The notes below the pieces were generated by a model that ran no database searches, was not told the DNA's origin, and worked only from the letters and a program-made list of their open reading frames with translations. Of a stretch of 64,000 nt of DNA, positions 35,027 through 45,190 are shown one piece after another; position 1 is the first letter of the stretch, and every line of letters starts with the position of its first letter. The stretch is from Filifactor villosus (GTDB lineage: Bacteria > Bacillota > Clostridia > Peptostreptococcales > Filifactoraceae): positions 124,001 to 188,000 of the forward strand of contig NZ_JBHSHL010000014.1 in assembly GCF_042652965.1 (NCBI RefSeq). The letters run 5' to 3'. Position numbers and translations under genes: made by a program.

Positions 35027-35671
35027 CTATTCATCGGTAATATCAAAATTTTCTTCAGATAATAGCCTTTCTACCGCGGTTTTGACCGAGTCATAACGGA
35101 AACCTCGATAACTTAAAGTCGAATATAATTTCTTTTTTATTTCGATAGGAGGGAGTGTTGAAAGGGACTTATATTTTTTCTTTGCCACAGCATAGGCATT
35201 GTCCTCTTCTCTATCTCGCGGTACATATTGTGAAAGAATCTGCTCTTCCTCATTGTACAGGCCTTTGGAGTACAGTTTCATCCTGATCTTCTCCTTCGAA
35301 AAACCCTTGGATAGACAGGACTCGATAATGTGCTTGGAAAGAAGGTCATCATCTATCAGTTTCATCCTCTTCAGTTTTTCGATGACATAGGTGATATGCT
35401 TGCTGCAAAAACCTTCCTTCTTTAAACGTTGTTCCAATTGTTTGGAAGATAGGGCGGAGTAATCCAACTTTCGAAGAGCTATATGAAAACACTGTTGATA
35501 CTTATCCTGTTCCAGTTTTTCAAAGAGCCTTTCATCCAAAACCACTTCCCTACCCTTCTTCCAACCGAGGGCAAACAACAGCTCTTCCGAAACGGTCAGC
35601 TCCTTCCCTTCTTCGAAAGAGATCAGATAAAGCCCTCTTTTTTTAAGAATAGAATCGATCTTCATTTCCAT
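35027..35671 (-). CDS. recX: Regulatory protein RecX
   Basis: 214 aa. Tandem three-helix RecX repeats are visible: SSKQLEQRLKKEGF, MKLIDDDLLSKHIIES and SKEKIRMKLYSKG. RecX inhibits or tunes RecA filaments. Unusually it is not beside recA but three bases after uvrA, so it probably shares the uvrBA transcript. Confidence 0.88.
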   Translation of the reverse strand: MEMKIDSILKKRGLYLISFEEGKELTVSEELLFALGWKKGREVVLDERLFEKLEQDKYQQCFHIALRKLDYSALSSKQLEQRLKKEGFCSKHITYVIEKLKRMKLIDDDLLSKHIIESCLSKGFSKEKIRMKLYSKGLYNEEEQILSQYVPRDREEDNAYAVAKKKYKSLSTLPPIEIKKKLYSTLSYRGFRYDSVKTAVERLLSEENFDITDE

Positions 35672-35674
35672 TTC

Positions 35675-38518
35675 CTATCTCTTCAAATGTTTTTTTAAAT
35701 ACTGACCTGTATAAGAACGTTTGCACTTTAATATTTCTTCCGGGGTACCTGTGAAGATGATCTCTCCTCCTTTATCTCCTCCATCGGGCCCTAAGTCGAT
35801 GATGTTGTCGGCAATTTTGATCACATCCAGGTTGTGCTCGATTACTACAACGGTGTTTCCGTTGTCGACGAGTTTTTGGAGAACGTGGATCAGTTTGTCT
35901 ACATCAGCGATATGAAGACCCGTAGTAGGCTCATCGAGGATGTAGAGGGTGTTTCCCGTTCCCTTCTTGCTGAGTTCCGCCGCCAATTTGATCCTTTGAG
36001 CCTCTCCGCCGGATAATTCGGTGGAGGGCTGTCCCAACTTGATATATCCCAGACCGACTTCCAGCAGAGTTTCCAGTTTTTTCTTGATTTTAGGAATATT
36101 TTCAAAGAAGGAATAAGCTTCCTCCACGTTCATCTCCAAGACATCGGAGATGGATTTTCCCTTATATAGGATTTGAAGGGTCTCCCTGTTGTAGCGTTTT
36201 GCCTTACATACTTCACAGGGTACATAGACATCGGGAAGAAAGTGCATTTCGATCTTAATGATACCGTCTCCGTTGCAGGCTTCGCATCTTCCCCCTTTGA
36301 CATTGAAGCTGAATCGTCCTTTTTTGTATCCTCTCGCCTTCGCCTCTAAGGTCTCGGCAAAGATGTCTCGGATAAAGTCGAAAACGCCCGTATAGGTTGC
36401 GGGATTGGATCTGGGAGTTCTGCCGATCGGAGATTGATCGATGTTGACGACCTTGTCGATTTGTTCCATACCTTCAATAGAAGTAAATTCTCCGGGTTTC
36501 TCTTTAGTCCTGTTGATTTTTGCTGCTACCGCCTTGTAAAGGATCTGATTGATTAAGGAGCTTTTTCCGCTCCCCGAAACTCCGGTTACGACATTCATCA
36601 CTGATAGGGGGATCGACACATCGATGTCCTTGAGATTGTTTTCTCTTGCTCCCCTGATATGAAGATGGTGATCTTCCGTGACAGTTCTTCTCTTATCCGG
36701 TAGAGAAATGTATTTTTTTCCGCTTAAATACTGGCCTGTGATTGAGTGCTTACATTTTTTTATCACATTGATACTCCCCTGAGCTATGATTTCTCCTCCG
36801 TGGATCCCTGCACCGGGTCCGATGTCGACGATCTCGTCAGCCGCATACATGGTATCTTCATCATGCTCTACGACTATGAGAGTATTTCCGATGTCCGTCA
36901 AATTTCGCAGGGTTTTTATCAGTCGATCATTGTCCTTCTGATGCAGACCGATACTCGGTTCATCAAGCACATACAAAACACCTACGAGGGCCGATCCTAT
37001 CTGTGTCGCCAGACGAATCCTCTGAGATTCTCCTCCGGACAGGGTGGATGCTTTTCGAGATAGAGTCAGATACTCCAATCCCACGTCCAAGAGAAAGGTA
37101 AGCCTGTTTCTTACTTCCTTTAAGATCTCTTCCGAAATAAATTTTTCTTTTTCTGTCAGTTCCAAGGAGTTTACAAAGTCCAGGAGCTTGGATACGGACA
37201 TATCCGTCATCTCGGATATGTTTTTCCCTCCGACTGTAATGGAGAGGACTTCTTTTTTCAACCTGTGGCCATTGCAAGAGGGGCATTTGCTTTCGATAAC
37301 ATATTTGTTGAGTTTTTCGCGCACATAGTCGGAAGAAGTCTCCCTAAGCCTTCTTTCCAAGTTCGGGATCACACCTTCGAACTTTGCATTGTAGGTTCGC
37401 ACCCCGTCGGCAAATTGGCTTTCAAATTTGAAGGTCAAAAGCTCATCGCTTCCGTATAGAAGCTTTTGAACAAAGTCCTTTGGAAGCTGTTCGAAGGGTA
37501 TATCCATAGAGACCTTGTTGTTCTGCGCCAAGGTCCGGATCATCATCATATAATAGCCTTCATTTCCGTTCTTATCCGAGCTGTTCCATGCTTCGACAGC
37601 TCCTTCCGAGAGAGATCTGCTCGGATCGGGAACTACGAGTTTAGCATCCACTCTGTTCATATAACCCAGTCCGTTACAAGTTTCGCAGGCGCCATAGGGA
37701 GCGTTGAAGGAGAACATTCTCGGGGAGATCTCCTCTATCGTAACTTCGTGGTCAGGACAGGAAAAGTTTGTAGAAAACAGCTTTTCGTTTCCGTCCATAG
37801 TATCTACGCTCACCAGGCCGTCCGACATTTTAACGGCGATCTCGATCGAATCCGCAAGCCTTTTTTCGATATTTGATTTTATTACGATACGGTCGACAAC
37901 GACATCGATGGAATTTTTTTTATTTTTGTCCAGATCGATCTCGTCGGAGATATCCTTGATCTCTCCGTTAATTCGGATTCGGACGAACCCTTCCTTCTTT
38001 ATTGCCTGTAAGACCTTCTCATGTCTTCCCTTCTTGCTTCGTACGACGGGGGAGATCAGTTGAAGTCTGCTTCCTTCGGGAAACTCCATAATTTTATCCA
38101 CGATCTCCTGGATCGTCATACTTTTGATCTCCTTCTTACACACCGGGCAGTGAGCGATTCCTATGTTGGCATAGAGAAGACGAAGATAGTCGTAGATCTC
38201 CGTCACCGTTCCTACGGTGGAGCGGGGATTGTGAGAAGTTGTCTTCTGATCGATGGAGATCGCCGGGGACAGTCCTTCTATATATTCCACATTGGGCTTA
38301 TCCATCTGTCCTAAAAACTGTCTTGCGTAAGAAGAGAGACTCTCCACATACCTTCTCTGCCCTTCCGCATAAATCGTATCGAAGGCAAGAGAGGATTTTC
38401 CCGATCCGGACAATCCTGTAAATACGATGAATTTGTTTCGAGGAAGGCTGATGTCGATATTTTTCAGATTGTTTTCCCTTGCTCCTTTTATGATGATCTT
38501 GTCTTTTTTGCTATTCAA
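35675..38518 (-). CDS. uvrA: Excinuclease ABC subunit A
   Basis: 947 aa. Two ABC modules: GLSGSGKSS at 35-43 and GVSGSGKSS near 640; signatures LSGGESQRIR and LSGGEAQRIK; Walker B LYVLDEPS and LYILDEPT. The C-terminal zinc finger (CEACNGDG ... CEVC near 740-765) is intact. Damage recognition subunit of nucleotide excision repair. Twelve bases after uvrB. Confidence 0.97.
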   Translation of the reverse strand: MNSKKDKIIIKGARENNLKNIDISLPRNKFIVFTGLSGSGKSSLAFDTIYAEGQRRYVESLSSYARQFLGQMDKPNVEYIEGLSPAISIDQKTTSHNPRSTVGTVTEIYDYLRLLYANIGIAHCPVCKKEIKSMTIQEIVDKIMEFPEGSRLQLISPVVRSKKGRHEKVLQAIKKEGFVRIRINGEIKDISDEIDLDKNKKNSIDVVVDRIVIKSNIEKRLADSIEIAVKMSDGLVSVDTMDGNEKLFSTNFSCPDHEVTIEEISPRMFSFNAPYGACETCNGLGYMNRVDAKLVVPDPSRSLSEGAVEAWNSSDKNGNEGYYMMMIRTLAQNNKVSMDIPFEQLPKDFVQKLLYGSDELLTFKFESQFADGVRTYNAKFEGVIPNLERRLRETSSDYVREKLNKYVIESKCPSCNGHRLKKEVLSITVGGKNISEMTDMSVSKLLDFVNSLELTEKEKFISEEILKEVRNRLTFLLDVGLEYLTLSRKASTLSGGESQRIRLATQIGSALVGVLYVLDEPSIGLHQKDNDRLIKTLRNLTDIGNTLIVVEHDEDTMYAADEIVDIGPGAGIHGGEIIAQGSINVIKKCKHSITGQYLSGKKYISLPDKRRTVTEDHHLHIRGARENNLKDIDVSIPLSVMNVVTGVSGSGKSSLINQILYKAVAAKINRTKEKPGEFTSIEGMEQIDKVVNIDQSPIGRTPRSNPATYTGVFDFIRDIFAETLEAKARGYKKGRFSFNVKGGRCEACNGDGIIKIEMHFLPDVYVPCEVCKAKRYNRETLQILYKGKSISDVLEMNVEEAYSFFENIPKIKKKLETLLEVGLGYIKLGQPSTELSGGEAQRIKLAAELSKKGTGNTLYILDEPTTGLHIADVDKLIHVLQKLVDNGNTVVVIEHNLDVIKIADNIIDLGPDGGDKGGEIIFTGTPEEILKCKRSYTGQYLKKHLKR

Positions 38519-38529
38519 TGTTTTCTCTC

Positions 38530-40503
38530 CTATTTTTTACCAAATTTCTTTTCCAACTCCATAATGGCATCCCTGAGTATCGCAGCGCGTTCAAAGTCGA
38601 GATTATCTGAAGCTTTGAACATTTCTTCTTTGAGCTGATCTATTTTTTCAGCTGCCTCCTCCCTCGAGATGGTATCCCTTACGGAGTACGTTTCTTCGCT
38701 TTGAGCGACCATCATCGAAATCTCATCGTGTATCGGTTTTATAATTGTTTGAGGTACGATGGAGTTTTCAATGTTGTACTGATGTTGGATCTCTCTTCGT
38801 CTCTTGGTCTCCTCTATCGATACCGCCATCGAACGGGTGATATTATCCGCATACATAATGACTTTTCCGTCGGCATTTCTTGCGGCCCTCCCTATGGTCT
38901 GTATCAAAGATGTCTCGGAGCGTAAGAAGCCTTCTTTGTCCGCATCGAGAATAGCAACCAACGAAACTTCCGGGATGTCCAAACCTTCACGTAAGAGGTT
39001 GATTCCTACCAGAACATGAAATTCTCCCAAGCGCAGGCTACGGACCAAACGAATCCTTTCGAGGGTCTCCACGTCGGAGTGAAGATATTCCACCAAGACC
39101 CCAGCCTCTTTCAAGTAGTCGGTCAAACTCTCCGCCATCTTTTTTGTAAGCGTCGTTACCAGGACACGTTCGTTCTTTTGTATTCGTTCGTTGATCTCAT
39201 AGAGAAGATCATCGATTTGTCCCTCTATCGGTCTTACCTCTATGATAGGATCCAAAAGTCCCGTGGGTCTTATGATCTGTTCTCCAAAGGCCGAGGAATG
39301 AGCGATTTCATATTTTCCCGGGGTAGCCGATACAAATAAAATCTGGTTTGAGACGACTTCAAACTCTTCAAATTTCAAGGGTCTGTTGTCTGCTGCCGAA
39401 GGGAGTCGAAATCCGTATTGGATAAGAGAATCCTTCCTTGATTTATCTCCTGCATACATTGCGTTCAGCTGTGGAATAGTGACATGAGACTCGTCTATGA
39501 TGATAAGATAATCATCCGGAAAAAAGTCCATCAGAGTAAAGGCTCTTTCTCCCGCTTTTCTTCCGGTCAAATGACGGGAATAATTTTCAATTCCTTTACA
39601 GGTTCCTATTTCTCGAAGCATTTCGATGTCGTAACGAGTCCTTTGTTCGATTCTTTGGGCTTCTAAAAGCATATCGTTTTCTTTAAAATAGGAGATTTGC
39701 TCCTCGAGTTCTTTTTCGATGGAAGTGATCGCCTTTTCCAGTTTTTCTTTGGTGGTAACATAGTGGGATGCCGGAAATATGGAAGCGTGACGCAATTCTC
39801 CCAATACTTCTCCCGTAAGATGATCCACCTCCACGATTCGATCGATCTCATCCCCGAAGAACTCTACTCGAAGTCCTTTGATATCGGTGTTTGCCGGCAT
39901 AATTTCCAGGATGTCTCCTCGAACACGGAAGGTTCCACGCACGAAATTGATGTCATTGCGTTCGTAATGGATCTCTACCAACTGTCTTATTACATCATCC
40001 CTATCTCTAATCATACCGGGACGCAACGAAACCATCATATATTTGTAGTCATCGGGGTCCCCCAAACCGTAGATACAGGAAACCGAAGCGATGATAACGA
40101 CATCTCTTCGTTCTATGACTGCTGCCGTAGCGCTGTGTCTCATCTTATCAATCTCATCGTTGATGCTGGAGTCCTTCTCGATATAGGTGTCGGAGCTGGG
40201 AACATAGGCCTCCGGTTGGTAATAATCATAATAGGAGACGAAGTATTCGACTGCGTTTTCAGGAAAAAATTCTTTGAATTCGGAGTATAATTGCGCCGCT
40301 AAGGTTTTGTTGTGAGCAATGACCAAGGTCGGCTTTTGAGTACGTTCGATAATGTTTGCCATCGTGAACGTTTTTCCCGAACCCGTTACACCTAATAGGG
40401 TCTGAAATTTTTGATCCTTTTCTATGGATGTAACCATGTCTTCGATCGCCTGAGGCTGATCTCCTGTTGGTCTAAACTCCGTACTTAATTTAAATCGGTT
40501 CAT
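38530..40503 (-). CDS. uvrB: Excinuclease ABC subunit B
   Basis: 657 aa. Walker A GVTGSGKT at 38-45, beta-hairpin YYDYYQPEAYVP near 91-102, helicase motif VI QTIGRAARN and a C-terminal UVR domain (about 620-655) that contacts UvrC. Receives damaged DNA from UvrA and verifies it. First gene of the uvrB-uvrA-recX set; a LexA box lies about 675 bases upstream rather than close to the start. Confidence 0.97.
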   Translation of the reverse strand: MNRFKLSTEFRPTGDQPQAIEDMVTSIEKDQKFQTLLGVTGSGKTFTMANIIERTQKPTLVIAHNKTLAAQLYSEFKEFFPENAVEYFVSYYDYYQPEAYVPSSDTYIEKDSSINDEIDKMRHSATAAVIERRDVVIIASVSCIYGLGDPDDYKYMMVSLRPGMIRDRDDVIRQLVEIHYERNDINFVRGTFRVRGDILEIMPANTDIKGLRVEFFGDEIDRIVEVDHLTGEVLGELRHASIFPASHYVTTKEKLEKAITSIEKELEEQISYFKENDMLLEAQRIEQRTRYDIEMLREIGTCKGIENYSRHLTGRKAGERAFTLMDFFPDDYLIIIDESHVTIPQLNAMYAGDKSRKDSLIQYGFRLPSAADNRPLKFEEFEVVSNQILFVSATPGKYEIAHSSAFGEQIIRPTGLLDPIIEVRPIEGQIDDLLYEINERIQKNERVLVTTLTKKMAESLTDYLKEAGVLVEYLHSDVETLERIRLVRSLRLGEFHVLVGINLLREGLDIPEVSLVAILDADKEGFLRSETSLIQTIGRAARNADGKVIMYADNITRSMAVSIEETKRRREIQHQYNIENSIVPQTIIKPIHDEISMMVAQSEETYSVRDTISREEAAEKIDQLKEEMFKASDNLDFERAAILRDAIMELEKKFGKK

Positions 40504-41149
40504 CTCTACACCTCTTTAAAAAATATTTTTTATATCTTAACAAATTCTATATAGGCGAGTCCAAAGACGTAGAAGGATGAAGATGGGATCGGATCTTTCA
40601 AATTTTTCAGTCCTGTTATTTTATCCGTTTTCTATTCCCTCCCACAAAGGTATCAAAAGTTTGTCGGGTTTGATATTGTTTCCGAGTACTGATTAGGAGT
40701 TAGGATCGATAATACCTGTCTATGTTTCTTTGCTCTTTCCGGACTTTGACTTCGATAAATGATAAGAAAGTAATGGAAATTAAGGAAATGCCGAACAAGG
40801 TCAAATCCTTGATTTTTCTTTGGTTTTATAAAGAATGAAAAACCGTTATATCAGCATGTTCGAGAACTTTATTCTTCATATTAAGATTGATTTTGTAATG
40901 ATTTTTCGAATTATGCGATATTTCCTTAACGGATCCCGCTATGCTGTTGCTTATTCTCGCATCATTGTACAAAGAACTTTCAAAATCATAGATATCCCTT
41001 TTTACAAAGTTTATACAATGATCTCTTAAAATTAACCTTGCACTGCGATCTTTCAAACTGTTTTTCGATAATAATATATTTTGTATTCCCGACATTTCAA
41101 ATCGATAACAGTATTAATACTGTAATTTTACCGACCTATATTTTATCAC
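40504..41149. other. Long leader-like gap upstream of uvrB
   Basis: About 650 bases without a credible gene. It carries the second copy of the 27-base repeat (40899-40925) and, at 41096-41118, TTCAAATCGATAACAGTATTAAT, a close relative of the intergenic repeat right end. A minus-strand TAAAAT at 41140-41145 could start a long uvrB leader; no strong promoter is seen close to uvrB. Confidence 0.5.
40899..40925 (+). repeat. 27-base intergenic repeat, copy 2
   Basis: Partner of 31735-31761; 23 of 27 bases identical, differences clustered at the right end. Confidence 0.5.
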
Positions 41150-41211
41150 AAACAAAAAAAGAAGTATAGAGTTAAAGAACATTTGTTCCGGCTCTTCCTT
41201 CTTTTTTGTTT
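41150..41211 (-). terminator. Terminator hairpin of ctpA that encloses a LexA box
   Basis: The arms at 41150-41164 and 41198-41211 are complementary (14 pairs, one bulge) and give T-tracts on either strand. The loop region contains GAACATTTGTTC (41177-41188), itself a perfect palindrome and identical to LexA box 1 upstream of lexA. Located 31 bases past the ctpA stop. Confidence 0.7.
41177..41188. promoter_or_regulatory. Exact LexA box between ctpA and uvrB
   Basis: GAACATTTGTTC, same 12-mer as at 32189. It is about 32 bases upstream of a minus-strand TAAAAT (41140-41145), so it could control a uvrB-directed transcript; distance to the uvrB start is about 675 bases. Confidence 0.6.
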
Positions 41212-41241
41212 AAAGGTTTAAATGAAAAAGGCTATGCAGCA

Positions 41242-42432
41242 TCATTTATCTCCGCGTAAAATCTCTTTTGCCTTTTCTAGTTGGTTGTCTACTTGTTTTG
41301 AGAGAAATTTTTCCTCATCCAAGGCAATTTCGATATCCGGCTTGATCCCTTTATGATTGATGTTTTCGCCCTTAGGAGTAAAGTATTGTTGGGTGGTGAG
41401 TTTGTAACCGGAGCCGTCACTCAATAATCTCACGGACTGTACCAAGGCTTTTCCAAAGGTGGTCTCTCCGACCAAAGTGCCTACTTCGTTATCACGAACA
41501 GCACCGGACAAAACTTCTGAAGCGGAAGCTGATCCTCCATTGATCAACACGACTAAAGGAATATCCAGTTGACCTCCGTCCTTTGACTTGATATATTCTT
41601 TTTTCCCTTTCCTATCTTGGGTATAGACAATGGTCGCCTCTCCCATAATGCTGTCAGCAACTTCCTGCACCTGATCAAGAAGACCACCCGGATTGTTTCT
41701 CAAGTCGATGATCAGACCTTTTATTTCTTGATTTCTCAACTCTTTCAACGCTACCTTGAAATCTCTTGCTGTCCCTTCGGCAAATTGTGTGATTTGAATA
41801 TAACCCAGCTCATCGATCATCTTGTGCTCAACAGTGTGTAAGGGTATCTCTTCTCTTTCGATCTCCAGAACGATAGGCTCTTTCTCTCTCAAAACTTCGA
41901 TTTTAACGGTTCCATAGTCCGGTTTACCCAATAGAGAGGATTTTTTTTGAGAAAGGGGCACCTTGATCTCTTTTATCGCCTCAGAAAGCTGGCTTGCATT
42001 ATAGGCTTGGTCATTGACCTTACTTATAATGTCTCCGGGTTTGATACCGACTCGATCCGCGGGAGAATCTTTTAAGGGTGAAATGACTACAATGTTCTCA
42101 TCTTTGATTCCTACAATGACCCCTATCCCAATGAGTTCTCCGGTGGTCTGTTCGGAGAGTTCATCGAGTTCTTCTTTTGTAAAGTACTCTGAATAAGGAT
42201 CGTTTAACCCTAAGAAAAGACCTCTTTGCATGCCCAAGAAGAGATCTTCGCTGTTAACATCTTGATAGAAGTTCTGTTCGATCTCCTTTTCCAAATACAT
42301 AAGTTTTTCATATTTCAAACTGTCTTTTATTAAGGCTTCATACCTTTGCGATACCACATTCGTTGTTACCAAACTCGTTACCAAAACGAGGGTCGTACTG
42401 TAAACCAATAACTTGATCTTAGAAAATTTCAT
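41242..42432 (-). CDS. C-terminal processing peptidase (S41, CtpA/CtpB type)
   Basis: 396 aa. Membrane anchor about 7-28, extracytoplasmic PDZ domain about 95-180, and S41 protease core with the Ser/Lys dyad: Ser in NGGSASASE (301-305) and Lys328 in TTFGKALVQ. Cleaves cell-envelope proteins at C-termini. Follows the FtsEX-M23 genes on the same strand (30 bases after), a frequent Firmicute arrangement, suggesting envelope remodelling. Confidence 0.93.
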   Translation of the reverse strand: MKFSKIKLLVYSTTLVLVTSLVTTNVVSQRYEALIKDSLKYEKLMYLEKEIEQNFYQDVNSEDLFLGMQRGLFLGLNDPYSEYFTKEELDELSEQTTGELIGIGVIVGIKDENIVVISPLKDSPADRVGIKPGDIISKVNDQAYNASQLSEAIKEIKVPLSQKKSSLLGKPDYGTVKIEVLREKEPIVLEIEREEIPLHTVEHKMIDELGYIQITQFAEGTARDFKVALKELRNQEIKGLIIDLRNNPGGLLDQVQEVADSIMGEATIVYTQDRKGKKEYIKSKDGGQLDIPLVVLINGGSASASEVLSGAVRDNEVGTLVGETTFGKALVQSVRLLSDGSGYKLTTQQYFTPKGENINHKGIKPDIEIALDEEKFLSKQVDNQLEKAKEILRGDK

Positions 42433-42462
42433 CTATCATCTCTCCTCATTATATTTCGTGAT

Positions 42463-43614
42463 CTATTGAAAGAATCTCATCGGATCCGTTGTTTCCCCAA
42501 AAACTCTGACCTCAAAATGTAAATGAGGTCCTGTGGAACGTCCTGTCGAACCCAGTTCCGCTATCTTTTCTCCGGAACTTACCCACTGACCTGCAGACAC
42601 CATATTTTTGGAATTATGTGCATAGATGGTGACCAGTTCTTCGCTATGTGCGACAAAGATCACATTCCCATAACTTCCTTGAATTCCGGAAAAAAGAACA
42701 AGTCCATCGCCGGCTGCAAGGACAGAAGTTCCCTCGGGAGCGGCAATATCAATCCCGGAGTGAAACATTACCCGATTCAAAATGGGATGTGTCCTGTATC
42801 CGTAACCGGAAGTAAGTCTACCCTTGACTTCAAGAGGCCACCGGATTGAGTTTATGGCGGGAGTGAAGGTTGTGTTCTCATAGTAACCCTTATATCCCCC
42901 ATCTCCCTGTTGTTGAAGAAGCAGGATCTTATCTTTGAGATGATCAGCTTCCTTCTCTAAAATGTCCATTTCAACATATAATTTAGCAAGCTCCTCGTCA
43001 ACCCGGTATTCCAGTTCTTTTTGAAAAGCTCTTTCCTGCTCCAAGTCGAACTTCTCATCGAGCAATTTCAACTTTTTCTCATGTCTTTTTACAACTTTTT
43101 CTTCGCGAGCTCTGTGAACTTCCAGAAGTGAAGCACTATCGGTCTCTAAACTCCGAAAAATTTTTTTGTCGTAATCTATGATTTTTTTTGAAATGACAAG
43201 GTTGTTTATCAGCTCCGAAATATTTTTTGAAGAAAGGATGATTTCCAAATAGCCCAACTGTGAATTTTTGTACATCGCCCTCATGCGTTTCCCAAGCCTC
43301 TGCTGATTTTCGGAGATTTGTCGATTCAGTTCATCCATCTCATCTTGAGTTTTTAAGATGCTCTTATCTAAGACTTTTATTTCAGCTTCATTTTTTCGAA
43401 TAGAAGTTTCGAGTTCGAGGATATCCCTATCCAATTCGTTCAGGTCTTTTTCAATTTCGTAAAGATACTTCTTTTTTCCATCGATCTCTATTTGGATATC
43501 GTTCTTATTTTTCTGAAGTTCCTGAATACTTCTGCCATCAAAATCCGTAGTTGCAAAGATAGGATGAGTCATCATCAAAAAAATAAAGAAAAAAAGAGTA
43601 ACTGAATATTTCAT
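42463..43614 (-). CDS. EnvC-like murein hydrolase/activator (coiled coil plus M23)
   Basis: 383 aa from ATG 43614. Signal peptide about 1-21 (ending HPIFA), coiled coil about 25-235, then an M23 LytM domain with HSGIDIAAPEG and the GPHLHFEV metal motif. Both zinc-ligand motifs appear complete, so it may be an active endopeptidase rather than a degenerate activator. GTG 43626 overlapping the ftsX stop is an alternative start. Immediately after ftsX, so it is the likely FtsEX-controlled hydrolase (PcsB/CwlO role). Confidence 0.9.
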   Translation of the reverse strand: MKYSVTLFFFIFLMMTHPIFATTDFDGRSIQELQKNKNDIQIEIDGKKKYLYEIEKDLNELDRDILELETSIRKNEAEIKVLDKSILKTQDEMDELNRQISENQQRLGKRMRAMYKNSQLGYLEIILSSKNISELINNLVISKKIIDYDKKIFRSLETDSASLLEVHRAREEKVVKRHEKKLKLLDEKFDLEQERAFQKELEYRVDEELAKLYVEMDILEKEADHLKDKILLLQQQGDGGYKGYYENTTFTPAINSIRWPLEVKGRLTSGYGYRTHPILNRVMFHSGIDIAAPEGTSVLAAGDGLVLFSGIQGSYGNVIFVAHSEELVTIYAHNSKNMVSAGQWVSSGEKIAELGSTGRSTGPHLHFEVRVFGETTDPMRFFQ

Positions 43615-43622
43615 CTGTAAAA

Positions 43623-44510
43623 TCACACCTTTAAATATCTTCTTAGAGAAAACAGGCTTGATACTGCCCCAACTCCGCCACCGATCAACAAAAATGTTCT
43701 CATTATCGGTACGGCCAAATCTTTTGCGGGGATAAAGTAGGAAGCCAACAGGATATTATCTCCCACTAGGGAAGTCTGTAGAAAAGCATATCCCTGTATA
43801 AGGAGAATCCATGAAAGAAAGGCCCCTGATATCCCTAAGAGAATCCCTTCTGTGAAAAAGGGTCCGCGAATAAACCAGTTTGTCGCTCCCAAGCATCTCA
43901 TGATAAAGACTTCTTCCCGATATGAAAAGAAGGCAATCTTAATCGTTGAAGAGATGATGAAGAAGGAGATTGTCATTAAAAATAACGTCAGAAAAAAGCC
44001 GAATCGTGATACCGCATTGGAGATTAAAAGCAACTTATCTAAGATCTCTTGATAATACACGATATCACTTACTGCAGATAAAGTCTTTAATTCCGCAGAA
44101 ACTTCCTTGGCATCTTCAGGATTCAAGAGATGGACAACATAAGAATCTTCCAAGAAGTTGGGAAGCCCTTCAAATAAGTAATCGTTATCTTGCATCCTAC
44201 TCCTAAATTCCTTCATAGCCTGCTCGGAAGACTTAAAGGAATAGCCCTTGATGCGTTTACTTTCATTGAGATAGACGACGATCTCCTCTTGAGCTTCACC
44301 GGCGGAGTCGGTTGATATAAACACCTGCATGGCATCGTATCTCTCTTCGACAAGATGGGCCATATGGTTTATGTTTACGATGATACAAAAGATGATCCCA
44401 AAAATGAACAGGGATAGGGCGATAGAGATGATGGATGCAAGAGAAATACTGAAATTGCGAAGGATGTTCTTCCATGCTTTTAGAATATTTGTAAAAAATA
44501 TCCTTACCAT
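43623..44510 (-). CDS. ftsX: Cell division membrane protein FtsX
   Basis: 295 aa. Helix about 20-45, large extracytoplasmic loop about 46-165 that in this family contacts the hydrolase, then three helices towards the C-terminus. N-terminal NILKAWKNILRNFSISLASI is typical of Firmicute FtsX. Overlaps ftsE by seven bases. Confidence 0.93.
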   Translation of the reverse strand: MVRIFFTNILKAWKNILRNFSISLASIISIALSLFIFGIIFCIIVNINHMAHLVEERYDAMQVFISTDSAGEAQEEIVVYLNESKRIKGYSFKSSEQAMKEFRSRMQDNDYLFEGLPNFLEDSYVVHLLNPEDAKEVSAELKTLSAVSDIVYYQEILDKLLLISNAVSRFGFFLTLFLMTISFFIISSTIKIAFFSYREEVFIMRCLGATNWFIRGPFFTEGILLGISGAFLSWILLIQGYAFLQTSLVGDNILLASYFIPAKDLAVPIMRTFLLIGGGVGAVSSLFSLRRYLKV

Positions 44511-45190
44511 AGAATTCCTCTCCTTCCGGGTTCATCTCTTACCACTCTTCCATTTTTGAACTCAATAGTCCTTTGATCCATTTCGTCGACGATCTTTTGT
44601 GCATGTGTTGCAACGATGACCGTGATCTTCTTTAAACTCAGATCAAACAGCAATTGCATGACCTCTCTTGCACTCTCAGGATCAAGATTTCCGGTGGGTT
44701 CATCCGCAATGATGATTGAAGGTTTGTTTATGAGGGCTCTGGCTATCGCGACCCTCTGTTGCTCCCCTCCGGAAAGTTGATGAGGATAAAATTTTTCTTT
44801 GCCTCTCAGATTTACCGAAGACAAGGCGTATAAAATCCTTTCTCTTCTTTTTTGATATGGCGTACCTGTGATCTCAAGAGCAAATTCCAGATTTTCATAT
44901 ACGGTTTTGTTTTGAAACAATCTGAACTCCTGAAAGACGATACCGATATGTCGGCGATACATAGGGATTTCTCTAAGGGATAATTCTCTCAAAGAATGAT
45001 CCAAAACAATGATCTCTCCTTTGGAAGCATCAATCTCCTTCATAAGTAATTTTACGATCGTAGACTTGCCGGCTCCGGATTTCCCGATCAAAAAAACAAA
45101 CTCTCCTTCTTCAATTTCAAAATTGACATCGGTTAAAGCGGGAGGAGCATTTTTAAAGTAAGATTTTGAAACATTTTCAAAAATAATCAT
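44504..45190 (-). CDS. ftsE: Cell division ATP-binding protein FtsE
   Basis: 228 aa, the canonical length, from ATG 45190 with GAGG five bases upstream; the longer frame to 45256 is not needed. Walker A GKSGAGKST at 36-44, signature LSGGEQQR, Walker B IIIADEPTGNLD. Drives FtsX to activate peptidoglycan hydrolysis at division or elongation. Confidence 0.95.
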   Translation of the reverse strand: MIIFENVSKSYFKNAPPALTDVNFEIEEGEFVFLIGKSGAGKSTIVKLLMKEIDASKGEIIVLDHSLRELSLREIPMYRRHIGIVFQEFRLFQNKTVYENLEFALEITGTPYQKRRERILYALSSVNLRGKEKFYPHQLSGGEQQRVAIARALINKPSIIIADEPTGNLDPESAREVMQLLFDLSLKKITVIVATHAQKIVDEMDQRTIEFKNGRVVRDEPGRRGILW

